Part shown: positions 1 to 7,593 of the stretch, piece after piece
Layout of the letters: each line of letters begins with the position of its first letter
Position numbering within the stretch: position 1 is the stretch's first letter
Origin: Bryocella elongata
GTDB taxonomy: Bacteria > Acidobacteriota > Terriglobia > Terriglobales > Acidobacteriaceae
DNA: 64,000 nucleotides
Assembly (NCBI RefSeq): GCF_900108185.1
Contig: NZ_FNVA01000007.1
Span: forward strand, 186,001 to 250,000
Direction of reading: 5' to 3'
Translations under genes and position numbers: made by a program
Notes under the pieces: generated by a model
What the model was told of the DNA's origin: nothing
Databases searched by the model: none
Seen by the model: the letters and a program-made list of their open reading frames with translations, nothing else

Positions 1-1
1 C

Positions 2-583
2 GACCCCACGATGAAGACCTTCGAAGGCAAGACCCTCGTCGGCAGCTATGAGGTCGATGACGAAGGCCAGCCTGTCGCTCCCGTGGACGTCGTCGAGCAT
101 GGCAAGCTCATCAACTACCTCGTCGGCCGCGAGCCGGTGAAGGACTTCCCGGTCTCCAACGGTCACGGCCGCGCAGCGCTGGGACAGGGGGCCCACTCCA
201 AGGCCGGCATCATCGTCGTGAAGAGCGCGCAGCCGCTCACCGCGGAGCAGATGCACGCGAAGCTGCTCGCACTCGCGAAGGACCAGCAGCGTGATGTGTA
301 CGAGGTCGAGACGCTGGTGGGCGACCTGGTCCCCCGGTTGCTCTATCGTGTCTCTCCCAGCGGCAAACGCACGCTGGTGCGCGGGGCAGTCTTTGACGAG
401 CTCGACCAGCGCGCCCTGCGCTCCGAGGTCATCGCCGCGGGCGGAAAGCCTTACGTCGCGCAGACCGCAACCCCCGTGCCGGAGACGACAATCGTGCCCG
501 AGCTGCTCTTCGCAGATATCGCGGTAAAGCGCGCCACGCAGGAGCAGGCGAAGCTGCCGTATTATGCTCCGCCGGGGAATTGA
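2..583 (+). CDS. TldD/PmbA family metallopeptidase-related protein, C-terminal part (5' end outside window)
   Basis: The reading frame is already open at the left edge: the codons before the ATG at 11 read DPT in frame, so this is the C-terminal ~193 residues of a longer protein. The fragment has the look of the TldD/PmbA C-terminal half: a GSYEVDDEG stretch, a VVEHGKLINYLVGREPVKD segment and then SNGHGRA. In known members this region contributes to the protease core that processes small peptides. It ends in a TGA at 581-583. Whether it is TldD-like or PmbA-like cannot be decided without the N-terminal half. Confidence 0.8.
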   Translation, partial: DPTMKTFEGKTLVGSYEVDDEGQPVAPVDVVEHGKLINYLVGREPVKDFPVSNGHGRAALGQGAHSKAGIIVVKSAQPLTAEQMHAKLLALAKDQQRDVYEVETLVGDLVPRLLYRVSPSGKRTLVRGAVFDELDQRALRSEVIAAGGKPYVAQTATPVPETTIVPELLFADIAVKRATQEQAKLPYYAPPGN

Positions 584-592
584 GTGAGTGTT

Positions 593-655
593 GTTCTACG
601 TTGTGAGTGGTACGTTCTACGTGTTCGTACAACGTAGAACGCACAACATACAACG
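593..655. repeat. Intergenic low-complexity inverted repeat (GTTCTACGTTGT type)
   Basis: A 12-base word at 593-604 (GTTCTACGTTGT) is perfectly complemented at 629-640, and a near copy of the same word lies between them at 614-625. Further CAACATACAAC-like pieces follow to about 655. It sits between the convergent 3' ends of the TldD/PmbA-like gene and rlpA. It has the same design as the repeats at 4148-4321, 13374-13459, 15006-15055 and 53775-53859, but a different sequence word. Confidence 0.8.
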
Positions 656-691
656 GAGCCTTCCACATCGAACTCGCCTGCCGGCCGGTTC

Positions 692-1471
692 CTAGTCCGT
701 CCGCACCAGGTACGCTTGCGAGAACTTGTCGGGCGAGCCGATCCAGCGTTCCATCGCCATCGCCGTCTGCTTGTCCCGGTGGATCGGGTCGATGCGCACC
801 CAGAACCCATCGGGCCCGGCGAACTCGATCACCTGCGACCCCGGGTAGCGCTTCTGCAGCGCGGCCTTCAGATCGATGGCGTCTCCGCGATCCTTGAACA
901 CGCCGGTCTGCACGCACCAGTGTCCCTCGATGTCGGCGGTGTGGTGGGCGTAGGCCTCAATGCGGACGTTGGTCACCCCGGCGCGATAGAGCCCGATCGC
1001 CTTGGCGGCGCCTTCGGAAAGATCCACGACGCGGCCCTGCACAAACGGTCCGCGATCCGTGATGCGCACCAGCACCTGCTGGCCGGTGCTCAGGTTGGTC
1101 ACACGCGCGGTTGAGCCTAGGGGAAGCGTGCGGTGGGCTGCCGTCATCGCGCCCTGCGTGCCCATCGTGCCGTCAGCCATCGCCCGGCCGCGATAGTTGG
1201 TCACATACCAGCTCGCGATGCCTTCCTCGCTGGAGATGGGGCCGGCGGAGATGTCGTCGAAGTACCCCGGAGGGGCGCTTGCAATCTCGGAGTCGATGCT
1301 GTGCGCGTCGAACTCGGCTGGCTGCGTGGGGCGAGGCTCAGCCGGAGGATGACCCTTGTGGGCGGGCGGGGGAGGCGGCTGGTAGGCGACCTTCTGCTTG
1401 TGGTGGCAGCCCGTGGCCAGGAGGCAAAGCACCGTGGAACTCAGGGCCAGGGCCCGTTTCAGACTTCGCAT
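692..1471 (-). CDS. rlpA: RlpA-like septal ring lytic transglycosylase lipoprotein with SPOR domain
   Basis: A 259-residue lipoprotein. The signal peptide ends in a lipobox (LLATGC), followed by a Pro-rich linker. A double-psi beta-barrel domain (GIASWY start, then TAAHRTLPLG and RITDRGP motifs) fills the middle, and a SPOR domain (WCVQTGVFKDRGDA through the C-terminus) binds denuded septal glycan. RlpA proteins cleave naked glycan strands at the division septum. I chose the ATG at 1471 because a GGAG lies just upstream and the signal peptide starts there; the frame is open further upstream, but without signal-peptide character. It converges on the TldD/PmbA-like gene. Confidence 0.9.
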   Translation of the reverse strand: MRSLKRALALSSTVLCLLATGCHHKQKVAYQPPPPPAHKGHPPAEPRPTQPAEFDAHSIDSEIASAPPGYFDDISAGPISSEEGIASWYVTNYRGRAMADGTMGTQGAMTAAHRTLPLGSTARVTNLSTGQQVLVRITDRGPFVQGRVVDLSEGAAKAIGLYRAGVTNVRIEAYAHHTADIEGHWCVQTGVFKDRGDAIDLKAALQKRYPGSQVIEFAGPDGFWVRIDPIHRDKQTAMAMERWIGSPDKFSQAYLVRTD

Positions 1472-1550
1472 GCACTCCAATGAAAAAAGCGCACGCACCG
1501 GCATTGGCTGCCGGCGCGTGGCGTGGTGCTGGGGCCCTGCGGCCGCCATG

Positions 1551-1787
1551 TTACTTCTGGCCCTTGTCGGCGTCCGCACTGGCTTTATCGTCCAGGTGCT
1601 GCGCGAGTTGAGCGAGTCTTTCTGCTGCGGCACGCAGCGCTGCCGAACTGGAACGCCGCACATCGGGGAGCACCTCGTCGTCGACATACTTCACGACACG
1701 GCTTACCTCTTCCTCAATGCGGCTGGTGGCCTCGTGAAGCTTCTCTTCCCATGGGCGGCGCGGAGGCTGGTTCGTATCGAAGGGCAT
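1551..1787 (-). CDS. Small charged protein, function unknown
   Basis: A 78-residue soluble protein upstream of rlpA and in the same direction. It is rich in Glu, Arg and Ala, with a long predicted amphipathic helix (WEEKLHEATSRIEEEVSRVV) followed by a second Ala-rich helix (LRAAAERLAQLAQHLDDKA). There are no Cys residues and no signal peptide. I recognise no domain. The helical pattern suggests a small coiled-coil or DNA- or membrane-associated accessory protein, but that is inference. The gap to rlpA is 79 bases, so co-transcription is plausible. Confidence 0.5.
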   Translation of the reverse strand: MPFDTNQPPRRPWEEKLHEATSRIEEEVSRVVKYVDDEVLPDVRRSSSAALRAAAERLAQLAQHLDDKASADADKGQK

Positions 1788-2087
1788 AGGGTCTGTTCCC
1801 GTCCTGTTGCCGCATGGCGTCGCCCTGTGGGCGAAACACGCGGCACTTCATCATGATCCGCAGCGAGGCATTGCTCCGTCAATGCAACCCAGGTCGCAGA
1901 CCCGGGGCTGTGCCAAGCTGGTTATGTGTGCCCGGGTGCCCCTCGCAAAATAGTCCCGAAGCCGGGGCAACCCTTTGAAAGGACAACTCCGGGTGTTTGT
2001 TGCGCGTCCGTTGCAAAAGAGTTCCCTCCGCCGCACGCGCCTCGGGCGCTGTCGCGAACTGCGACGGGGAGGACGAAAGGCCCCGGA

Positions 2088-2951
2088 ATGACCTCGCTGT
2101 TCTTGCAACGCTTCCTCAAATCCTCTTCTTTGCTCTTGATCGCTACCCCAGTGCTGCTCGTGTCCGCCTCCACAGCATCGGCCCAGGACTCCGCCTCCCG
2201 GAGCTTCGCTCCGCAGACATCGTCAACGTTCCAGGCACGTTCCACCTCGATGCAGGAGCTGGCGTTGGCGACATCCCCCTTCGCTGCCTCGGTCCGGAAC
2301 GACGCACCTGAAGCAGAGGCGCTCCCCGATGCGCCAGAGCCGGCTGGATATCGTTCGGAAACACGCAGCTCTGCGCACATCGCCCCGCTCTACACCAAGG
2401 ACATCTGGGCGGGCTGGCAGGCCCAGCCGCTGCGTCCGCGGGACAAGGTCGTCCTCGGCCTCCGCGACCTCTACAGCCTGGGCAACTTTGGTGCGATGTT
2501 CGCCTCTTCGGGCTTCTCGCACCTCACCAATGGCCAGCCGAACTTTGGCACCGATCGCGGCGCCTACGGCCAGCGTCTGGGTGCTGCAGCGCTGCGAGAA
2601 ACCTCCCAGGGACTCTTGACGGATTCGGTCTTTGCGCCGATCCTGCATCAGGATCCCCGTTATTACGTGCTCGGCCCGCAGTATGGCATCGTTCACCGCA
2701 CCTTGTACGCGATCACGCGACCGCTGGTCACGCGATCCGACAGCGGTCGCCAGACTGTCAACGGCTCGCTGCTGCTGGGCTATGGCGCAGCTGCCGTGCT
2801 GACGAACGCGTACTACCCGGCGATCAATCGCAATGCCCGTGATACCGCCATCACCTTCGGTGATTCGCTTGGCGGCTCCGCACTGGGAGCGGTCGTCAGC
2901 GAGTTCGCCGAGCAGGTTCTCGTTGCTGTGCATCTTCGCCGCCCGGAATAA
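2088..2951 (+). CDS. Secreted protein, acidobacterial family with H-x-DPRYY motif (paralogue 1)
   Basis: A 287-residue protein with a signal peptide (hydrophobic LLLIATPVLLVSA, cleavage near ASTASAQ) and an LPDAP motif at residues 79-83. The mature part carries a GNFGAMFASSG stretch, the motif HQDPRYY, and Gly/Ala-rich segments (LLLGYGAAAVLTNAYYP, GGSALGAVVSEF) that could be membrane-associated or barrel-forming. I do not recognise a named domain. The next gene downstream encodes a diverged paralogue with the corresponding HEDPRYH motif. The start was set at the ATG at 2088, ahead of the signal peptide; the frame extends further upstream without signal character. Confidence 0.7.
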   Translation: MTSLFLQRFLKSSSLLLIATPVLLVSASTASAQDSASRSFAPQTSSTFQARSTSMQELALATSPFAASVRNDAPEAEALPDAPEPAGYRSETRSSAHIAPLYTKDIWAGWQAQPLRPRDKVVLGLRDLYSLGNFGAMFASSGFSHLTNGQPNFGTDRGAYGQRLGAAALRETSQGLLTDSVFAPILHQDPRYYVLGPQYGIVHRTLYAITRPLVTRSDSGRQTVNGSLLLGYGAAAVLTNAYYPAINRNARDTAITFGDSLGGSALGAVVSEFAEQVLVAVHLRRPE

Positions 2952-3108
2952 AACCTTCCGGGAGACGAAACCTCAGCAATTGAAAACAGCGTCAGAATGG
3001 CATCACCGGCTTTGCCGTTATAGGTTGGGTGGCGAGAAAGTTCGCCGATATTCGGTTCTTGTAAGGCTGCGCGAGCGTCGCGCGGTCAGGGAGCGGGTCA
3101 ACAGGGAG

Positions 3109-4134
3109 ATGGCGCGGATCCGCTGGCAGTCGTCAGAGACCGTTGGGCTGAAGGTGTGCGTGGTCACGTGCGCCTCCGTCAGCCTGCTCTTCTGCTGCAG
3201 CCGGGGCCACGCCCAGGCGCTTCCTGACGCTCCGGGCTTCCTCCTGGCCCGCTATGACAGCGCACCTTCCGTGGCAGTTCCGCCTCGCGTGGAGGTCCTC
3301 CCGGACTCGACGTCCGCTTCTTCCGATCGCGACGCCGATTTTGACCCCCTCGCCGTCGTTCGCGCGGCCGGCCAGAATGGCGAGACCCAGCTCCATGGCA
3401 TGGAACAGAAGGCCCCGGCGTTGCCACCGCCCACGGGCTGCGTCAGCTTCCGCACCACCGCTCCCCAGGCGCCTGGGGTCGATCCGGAGAACCAGGGCGA
3501 CCTGCTGGCGCTGCCCCACTGCGAGAACCCGATCCAGTACATCGTCACCGAGCGATCTCGGCCGCTCAGCTCCCGTGAAAAGGGCGACCTCGCGATCAAG
3601 GACTTCATCGACCCGTTCAATATCCTCGTCTTGACCGCTGGCGCGGGCTTCTCCATCGCGGCCAACTCCCACTCCGCCTACGGCCCGGGGTTCAGTGGCT
3701 GGGGCAAGCTCACCGGATACAGCTTCGTGGAGGATGCGCAGGGCGAGTTCATCGGCACCTACATGATCTCGTCGCTGGCGCATGAGGACCCGCGCTACCA
3801 CCGCATGCCTGAGGCTTCCGTTCGCCACCGCATCGGCCACGCGCTCATCCACACCCTGTGGACCCAGCATGACGATGGCCGCCCGATGCTGAACTTCGAA
3901 ACCCTGCTCACCTACCCGGCCAGCGCCGAGCTCTCGAACCTCTACGTCCCCGGCGTGCAGACCGATGCGAAGTCGACCGCCCGCCGCGTCGGGATCGGGC
4001 TGGCCACAGATCCGGTCAGCAACCTCATCGCAGAGTTCCTGCCCGACTTCGCCAAACGCATTCACGTCCGCGTGGTCTTCATGCAGCAGATCCTGAACCA
4101 GGTAGCGAACGGCGCACCCGCGGTGATGCAGTAG
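3109..4134 (+). CDS. Secreted protein, acidobacterial family with H-x-DPRYH motif (paralogue 2)
   Basis: A 341-residue protein with a signal peptide (VCVVTCASVSLLFCC, likely cleavage after SRGHAQA) immediately followed by LPDAP. The C-terminal two thirds aligns by eye with the previous gene: DPFNILVLTAGAGFSIA, SLAHEDPRYHRMP, LLTYPASAELSNLYVP and a closing VSNLIAEFLPDFAKR. No catalytic motif is evident. The ATG at 3109 has AGGGAG directly abutting it, which is too close for a normal ribosome site, so the true start may lie upstream; the frame remains open to 2833, where it would overlap the previous gene. The gene ends just before the octamer repeat and terminator at 4148-4321. Confidence 0.65.
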   Translation: MARIRWQSSETVGLKVCVVTCASVSLLFCCSRGHAQALPDAPGFLLARYDSAPSVAVPPRVEVLPDSTSASSDRDADFDPLAVVRAAGQNGETQLHGMEQKAPALPPPTGCVSFRTTAPQAPGVDPENQGDLLALPHCENPIQYIVTERSRPLSSREKGDLAIKDFIDPFNILVLTAGAGFSIAANSHSAYGPGFSGWGKLTGYSFVEDAQGEFIGTYMISSLAHEDPRYHRMPEASVRHRIGHALIHTLWTQHDDGRPMLNFETLLTYPASAELSNLYVPGVQTDAKSTARRVGIGLATDPVSNLIAEFLPDFAKRIHVRVVFMQQILNQVANGAPAVMQ

Positions 4135-4147
4135 CGCTGCCGCGGAG

Positions 4148-4211
4148 CGGAACAGCAGAACAGCGGAACAGCGGAACAGCGGAACAGCGGAACAGCGGAA
4201 CAGCAGAACAG
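4148..4211. repeat. Eight tandem octamers (CGGAACAG/CAGAACAG), left arm of a composite inverted repeat
   Basis: Exactly eight consecutive 8-base units: CGGAACAG, CAGAACAG, five CGGAACAG, then CAGAACAG. The complementary words CTGTTCTG (twice) and CTGTTCCG occur at 4290-4321, on the far side of the terminator hairpin at 4251-4290. The whole block lies between the convergent stops at 4134 (+) and 4328 (-). Confidence 0.9.
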
Positions 4212-4250
4212 TAAAACCGTTTGATCACCGGCGTCTGCGGGTTGCGTGCA

Positions 4251-4290
4251 AAGCAAAACGGACCAGCTCTCGCTGGTCCGTTGCTTTTTC
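4251..4290. terminator. Bidirectional rho-independent terminator
   Basis: Hairpin with arms AAGCAA.ACGGACCAGC (4251-4267) and GCTGGTCCGTTGCTT (4272-4286), loop TCTC, followed by a T-run on the + strand. It serves the convergent pair ending at 4134 (+) and 4328 (bamA, -). Confidence 0.85.
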
Positions 4291-4321
4291 TGTTCTGCTG
4301 TTCTGCTTCTCTGCTGTTCCG
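4290..4321. repeat. Right arm of composite inverted repeat (CTGTTCTG/CTGTTCCG octamers)
   Basis: Octamers CTGTTCTG, CTGTTCTG, CTTCTCTG and CTGTTCCG in direct succession. They are complementary to the units at 4148-4211, so the transcript could form an outer stem around the terminator hairpin. The arm ends 6 bases before the bamA stop codon. Confidence 0.85.
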
Positions 4322-4327
4322 CTGTAC

Positions 4328-7300
4328 TTAGAACGTTGTCGCCACCGTGAACCGGAAGGTCTTTCGGGGTTCGCGGAGGATGTAATCCGCGCCGTACAGC
4401 TGGATGACCTGCTGGTAGCTGTACAGACCGGCGCCGGTGTTCGGGAAGAAGTTCTGCATGCAGAGCGTCTGTCCGGCGGCGCAGGTGTTGGGCACTGCCA
4501 GCTCCTGCGGCAGGTCCTTGTACAGGCGGAGCGGGTTGTAGGCGTAGAAGATGCGGAACGGAGCGTTGACGATCGGCAGGATGACCTGCAGTTCGGCGCC
4601 GTTCGACATACGCGGTACGAAGTTCGTTCCCGGCACCGTCTTCAGGTACAGCGGGAAGGTTACCTTCTGGCCGCCGAAGCAGTCGCCGTTCACGATCTGG
4701 GGGCAGCCATACAGCGGGCTGTTGATCGTCGAAAGGCCAAGCTCGGACTGGCGAAGCTGACCGGTCTGCGAGTTGAAGGTGAGACCGAAGTCGGTGAAGA
4801 AGGCGAAGGTCACCTGGCTCACGATCGGAATGCGGTACTCCACGTTCGAGGTGAACGAGGTATCGCCGCCGATGGAAGCGAGACGATAGACCGGGATCGG
4901 GATCGAGACGTTGCCCAGCTGCGGATTGGAAGGATCGCGCGGGGTCAGTGAACCGTCCGGATTGGTGAGGTTGAAGCTCACCTTGGTCGGGATGAACGTG
5001 TAAGGCGACGACGAGCGAATGTCGAAGCCACGAACGTCGTTCTCGCCACCGCCGTAGATACGCGCCATTGGCGGCGCCACTTCGCCGCCGAAGCCACCAA
5101 CGGTGGAGAACAGCACGCGGTAGCCGAGAACGTTGTGTCCCTCGCGGTTGACCTTGAGGCCCTTCATTGGGAAGAACTGACGCCAGGCCACCGTGGGAGC
5201 GTAGTACTTGGTGTTTCCGCCCACGCCTGCCAGCTGGAAGGCGATGTTCAAGTCCTTGCCGCTGTGCGGTCCTACGCCGCGATCCAGCGTCGAGAAGCTG
5301 AAGCTGGGCGTGACGATCGAGCTGATGATGCCCGAGAGCTGGCTCGTGCCGGCGATGCCGGAGCGGAAGGCCAGGGTCTCGAAGACGTCACGCGTGTTGG
5401 AGTTGAATGTCGTGATGCCCGACCGCGACAGCGAGTAGCTGAGACCGATACGAGCCACACCCGAGCGCCGGAACAGGCCACGCAGCGCCGACGAGGTGGA
5501 GATCGTCAGGCCAGTCGAAGACTGGTTGTAGTTCGTCAGCAGAGACTGCTGCGCGTTGGTCAGGTTCGCACTCTGGCCGTTCGCGATGGCGTAGCTCTTG
5601 GCCGGGTTGTAGTCGAACTTGGTGGCAAACAGCTGCACGCCCAGCGAAATCGGCTTGTTCTTCAGGTACGGCTCGTTGAAGCCGATGCTGACGCGGCGGG
5701 AAAGATCGCCGAGGTTGCCGTTCACCGAAAGCGTTTCGCCCAGGCCGAGGAAGTTGTTCGTCTCGTACTGCACGCCGAGGAACGAACCCGACTGGCCCGA
5801 GATGCCGCCGTTCAGACCGATGGAGTTCTTGCCCTTCTCGCGAAGCTTTACGAGGAGGTCCACCGTCCCGAGGTCGACGTTCTGGTGCGTCTCCACGTCC
5901 TGGTCGCTCTTCAGCGTCTCGAAGTAGCTCAGCTGGTTCAAGCGCAGCAGCGAGAGATCGAGCAGACGGGAGTTGTATACCTGGCCTTCTTCGATCAGCA
6001 TCTCGCGGCGGATGACCTTGTCGCGGGTGATCGTATTGCCGGTGAACTCGATGCGCGAGACATAGAACTGCTTGCCTTCGTCGATATCGATGTTCAGGTA
6101 GATCAGCTTCTTGGCTTCGTCGAACGTGGGCGCCGGGGTCCCGATGAACTGGATGTAGCCGTACTCGCCGTAGGACTTGCGCAGCTGATCGAGGCCCTTG
6201 GAGAAGATGGTGGCGTTGAAGATCTCGCCATCCTTGTTCGCAAACTGAGCACGCAGGGCCTTGTTGTTGTTCAGGGCCTTGTTGCCAGAGAAGGTGATGC
6301 CGCCGAGCTTGTAGCGCTCACCCTCTTCGATCGGGATCAGGATGTCGACGCGCTTGCCGGTGGAGGGCCGCAGGGTGAAGGGGTTCACGCCGCCGGCGTT
6401 GCGGACGTTGGTCTGCGGCTCGCCGGTGGTGGCCTTGAAGTAGCCACGCTCGCGGTACGCCTGGCGTACGCGCTCGGCATCTTCGTCCAGCTTGGAGGCG
6501 TCGAAGGTGCGCGGGAAGATGCTCTCGAGGATCAGCGAGTGCGGAATGCCGATCGGCTTGAGGTTCTTCATCGATTCGATCAGAACGCGCGGGCTGACAT
6601 CCTGATTGCCCTGGAACTGGATCTTGCCAACCTTGACCGTCGGACCTTCCTTCACATTGAAGGTCAGCGCCACGGCGGCGGGAGGAATCGTCTTGATCTC
6701 GGTACGGATCGTCGCGAACTGGTGGCCGTGCTCACCGAGCATCTGCTGCAGCACCACCTCGGCGCGCTTCACCTTGGTCGGGTCGTACTGGCTTTCGACG
6801 GTGAGGCCGACCTTCTCCTTCTTGAAGCGGTCGAGCACGTCGGAGACGGAGACGGCGTTCAGGCCCTTGTAGTTGATCTCGCGGATCGTGGGCTTTTCGC
6901 GGACGTACACCTCGAGCTGGATACAGGAAGGCGTATCCACGCGCTCGATGCGCACATCATCGAAGTAGCCGGTGTTCCAGAGCGAGTTGAAGTCACGCTC
7001 AAGGATCGTCGAATCAAAAGGATCGCCCTGGCGTGAATACAGACGCGCGAGGATCGATTCCTTCGGAATCCGGCGATTGCCGATCACCTGGGTTGCACAG
7101 AGAATCTGCGGGGTCGCCGAGGCGGCCGAAAACTGGGGGGTCGCCGCAACCTGCGCATGCAGGACGGGCAACAGCGTAAACGCGCCGGCCGAAATCGCAA
7201 AGGCACGCAGGAATGTTCCCGAAAGGACGCTGCTGCGGGGGGCGATTCGGCTCGAGCGCGGGCGCACAGCCTGGGTCGTAGAGTTCACGGAGCTTACGCT

Positions 7301-7429
7301 CACTCGCGTTCCGGTAAAAATAACCACACCCTCACTGCTTCTTGGATCTGCTGCCCTGTGTGAAAACGAAGGCGGAGCTTTGATTATAGGCGACGGGCGC
7401 AACCGCGGGCGACCGATCCGGTTGGTCAT
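4328..7429 (-). CDS. bamA: Outer membrane protein assembly factor BamA
   Basis: A 1033-residue Omp85-family protein that inserts beta-barrel proteins into the outer membrane. A signal sequence (FAISAGAFTLLPVLHAQ) precedes five POTRA-like units: QVIGNRRIPKESI, then EINYKGLNAVS, KIQFQGNQDVS, GITFSGNKALN and RIEFTGNTITR. The C-terminal barrel has the diagnostic L6 motif VRGF within GGGENDVRGFD and ends in Phe. The ATG at 7429 leaves about 75 residues ahead of the signal core; GTG codons at 7303 or 7288 would give a more usual signal peptide and are plausible true starts. It lies 164 bases downstream of the exosortase gene in the same direction. Confidence 0.95.
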   Translation of the reverse strand: MTNRIGRPRLRPSPIIKAPPSFSHRAADPRSSEGVVIFTGTRVSVSSVNSTTQAVRPRSSRIAPRSSVLSGTFLRAFAISAGAFTLLPVLHAQVAATPQFSAASATPQILCATQVIGNRRIPKESILARLYSRQGDPFDSTILERDFNSLWNTGYFDDVRIERVDTPSCIQLEVYVREKPTIREINYKGLNAVSVSDVLDRFKKEKVGLTVESQYDPTKVKRAEVVLQQMLGEHGHQFATIRTEIKTIPPAAVALTFNVKEGPTVKVGKIQFQGNQDVSPRVLIESMKNLKPIGIPHSLILESIFPRTFDASKLDEDAERVRQAYRERGYFKATTGEPQTNVRNAGGVNPFTLRPSTGKRVDILIPIEEGERYKLGGITFSGNKALNNNKALRAQFANKDGEIFNATIFSKGLDQLRKSYGEYGYIQFIGTPAPTFDEAKKLIYLNIDIDEGKQFYVSRIEFTGNTITRDKVIRREMLIEEGQVYNSRLLDLSLLRLNQLSYFETLKSDQDVETHQNVDLGTVDLLVKLREKGKNSIGLNGGISGQSGSFLGVQYETNNFLGLGETLSVNGNLGDLSRRVSIGFNEPYLKNKPISLGVQLFATKFDYNPAKSYAIANGQSANLTNAQQSLLTNYNQSSTGLTISTSSALRGLFRRSGVARIGLSYSLSRSGITTFNSNTRDVFETLAFRSGIAGTSQLSGIISSIVTPSFSFSTLDRGVGPHSGKDLNIAFQLAGVGGNTKYYAPTVAWRQFFPMKGLKVNREGHNVLGYRVLFSTVGGFGGEVAPPMARIYGGGENDVRGFDIRSSSPYTFIPTKVSFNLTNPDGSLTPRDPSNPQLGNVSIPIPVYRLASIGGDTSFTSNVEYRIPIVSQVTFAFFTDFGLTFNSQTGQLRQSELGLSTINSPLYGCPQIVNGDCFGGQKVTFPLYLKTVPGTNFVPRMSNGAELQVILPIVNAPFRIFYAYNPLRLYKDLPQELAVPNTCAAGQTLCMQNFFPNTGAGLYSYQQVIQLYGADYILREPRKTFRFTVATTF

Positions 7430-7593
7430 CCGGGTGCCTCAGATTGCGTTCGGCCCGAGTATGGCTCGGGTCCGGCTCACATCCTGCCCCAATACCGCCT
7501 GGGGCGCGGACCAATCGCCTGTTGGTTGGACAATTACCTTGAGGATCGACGTGTGGCCGAGGCAGAAGAAAGCCGCAAACCCGCCAAACCCTC

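Noticed and set aside
3133-4065. 310-codon minus-strand frame over the second secreted paralogue
   Set aside because: The plus-strand frame has a signal peptide and a paralogue next door; the minus frame has neither start signals nor motifs.
4148-4211. Tandem octamers as a CRISPR array
   Set aside because: Units are 8 bases with no spacers between them, and no cas genes are in the window.
5135-7036. 633-codon open frame on the plus strand
   Set aside because: It is entirely antisense to bamA, rich in Val/Asp/Leu as expected from the complement of high-GC codons, and has no ribosome site or recognisable motif.
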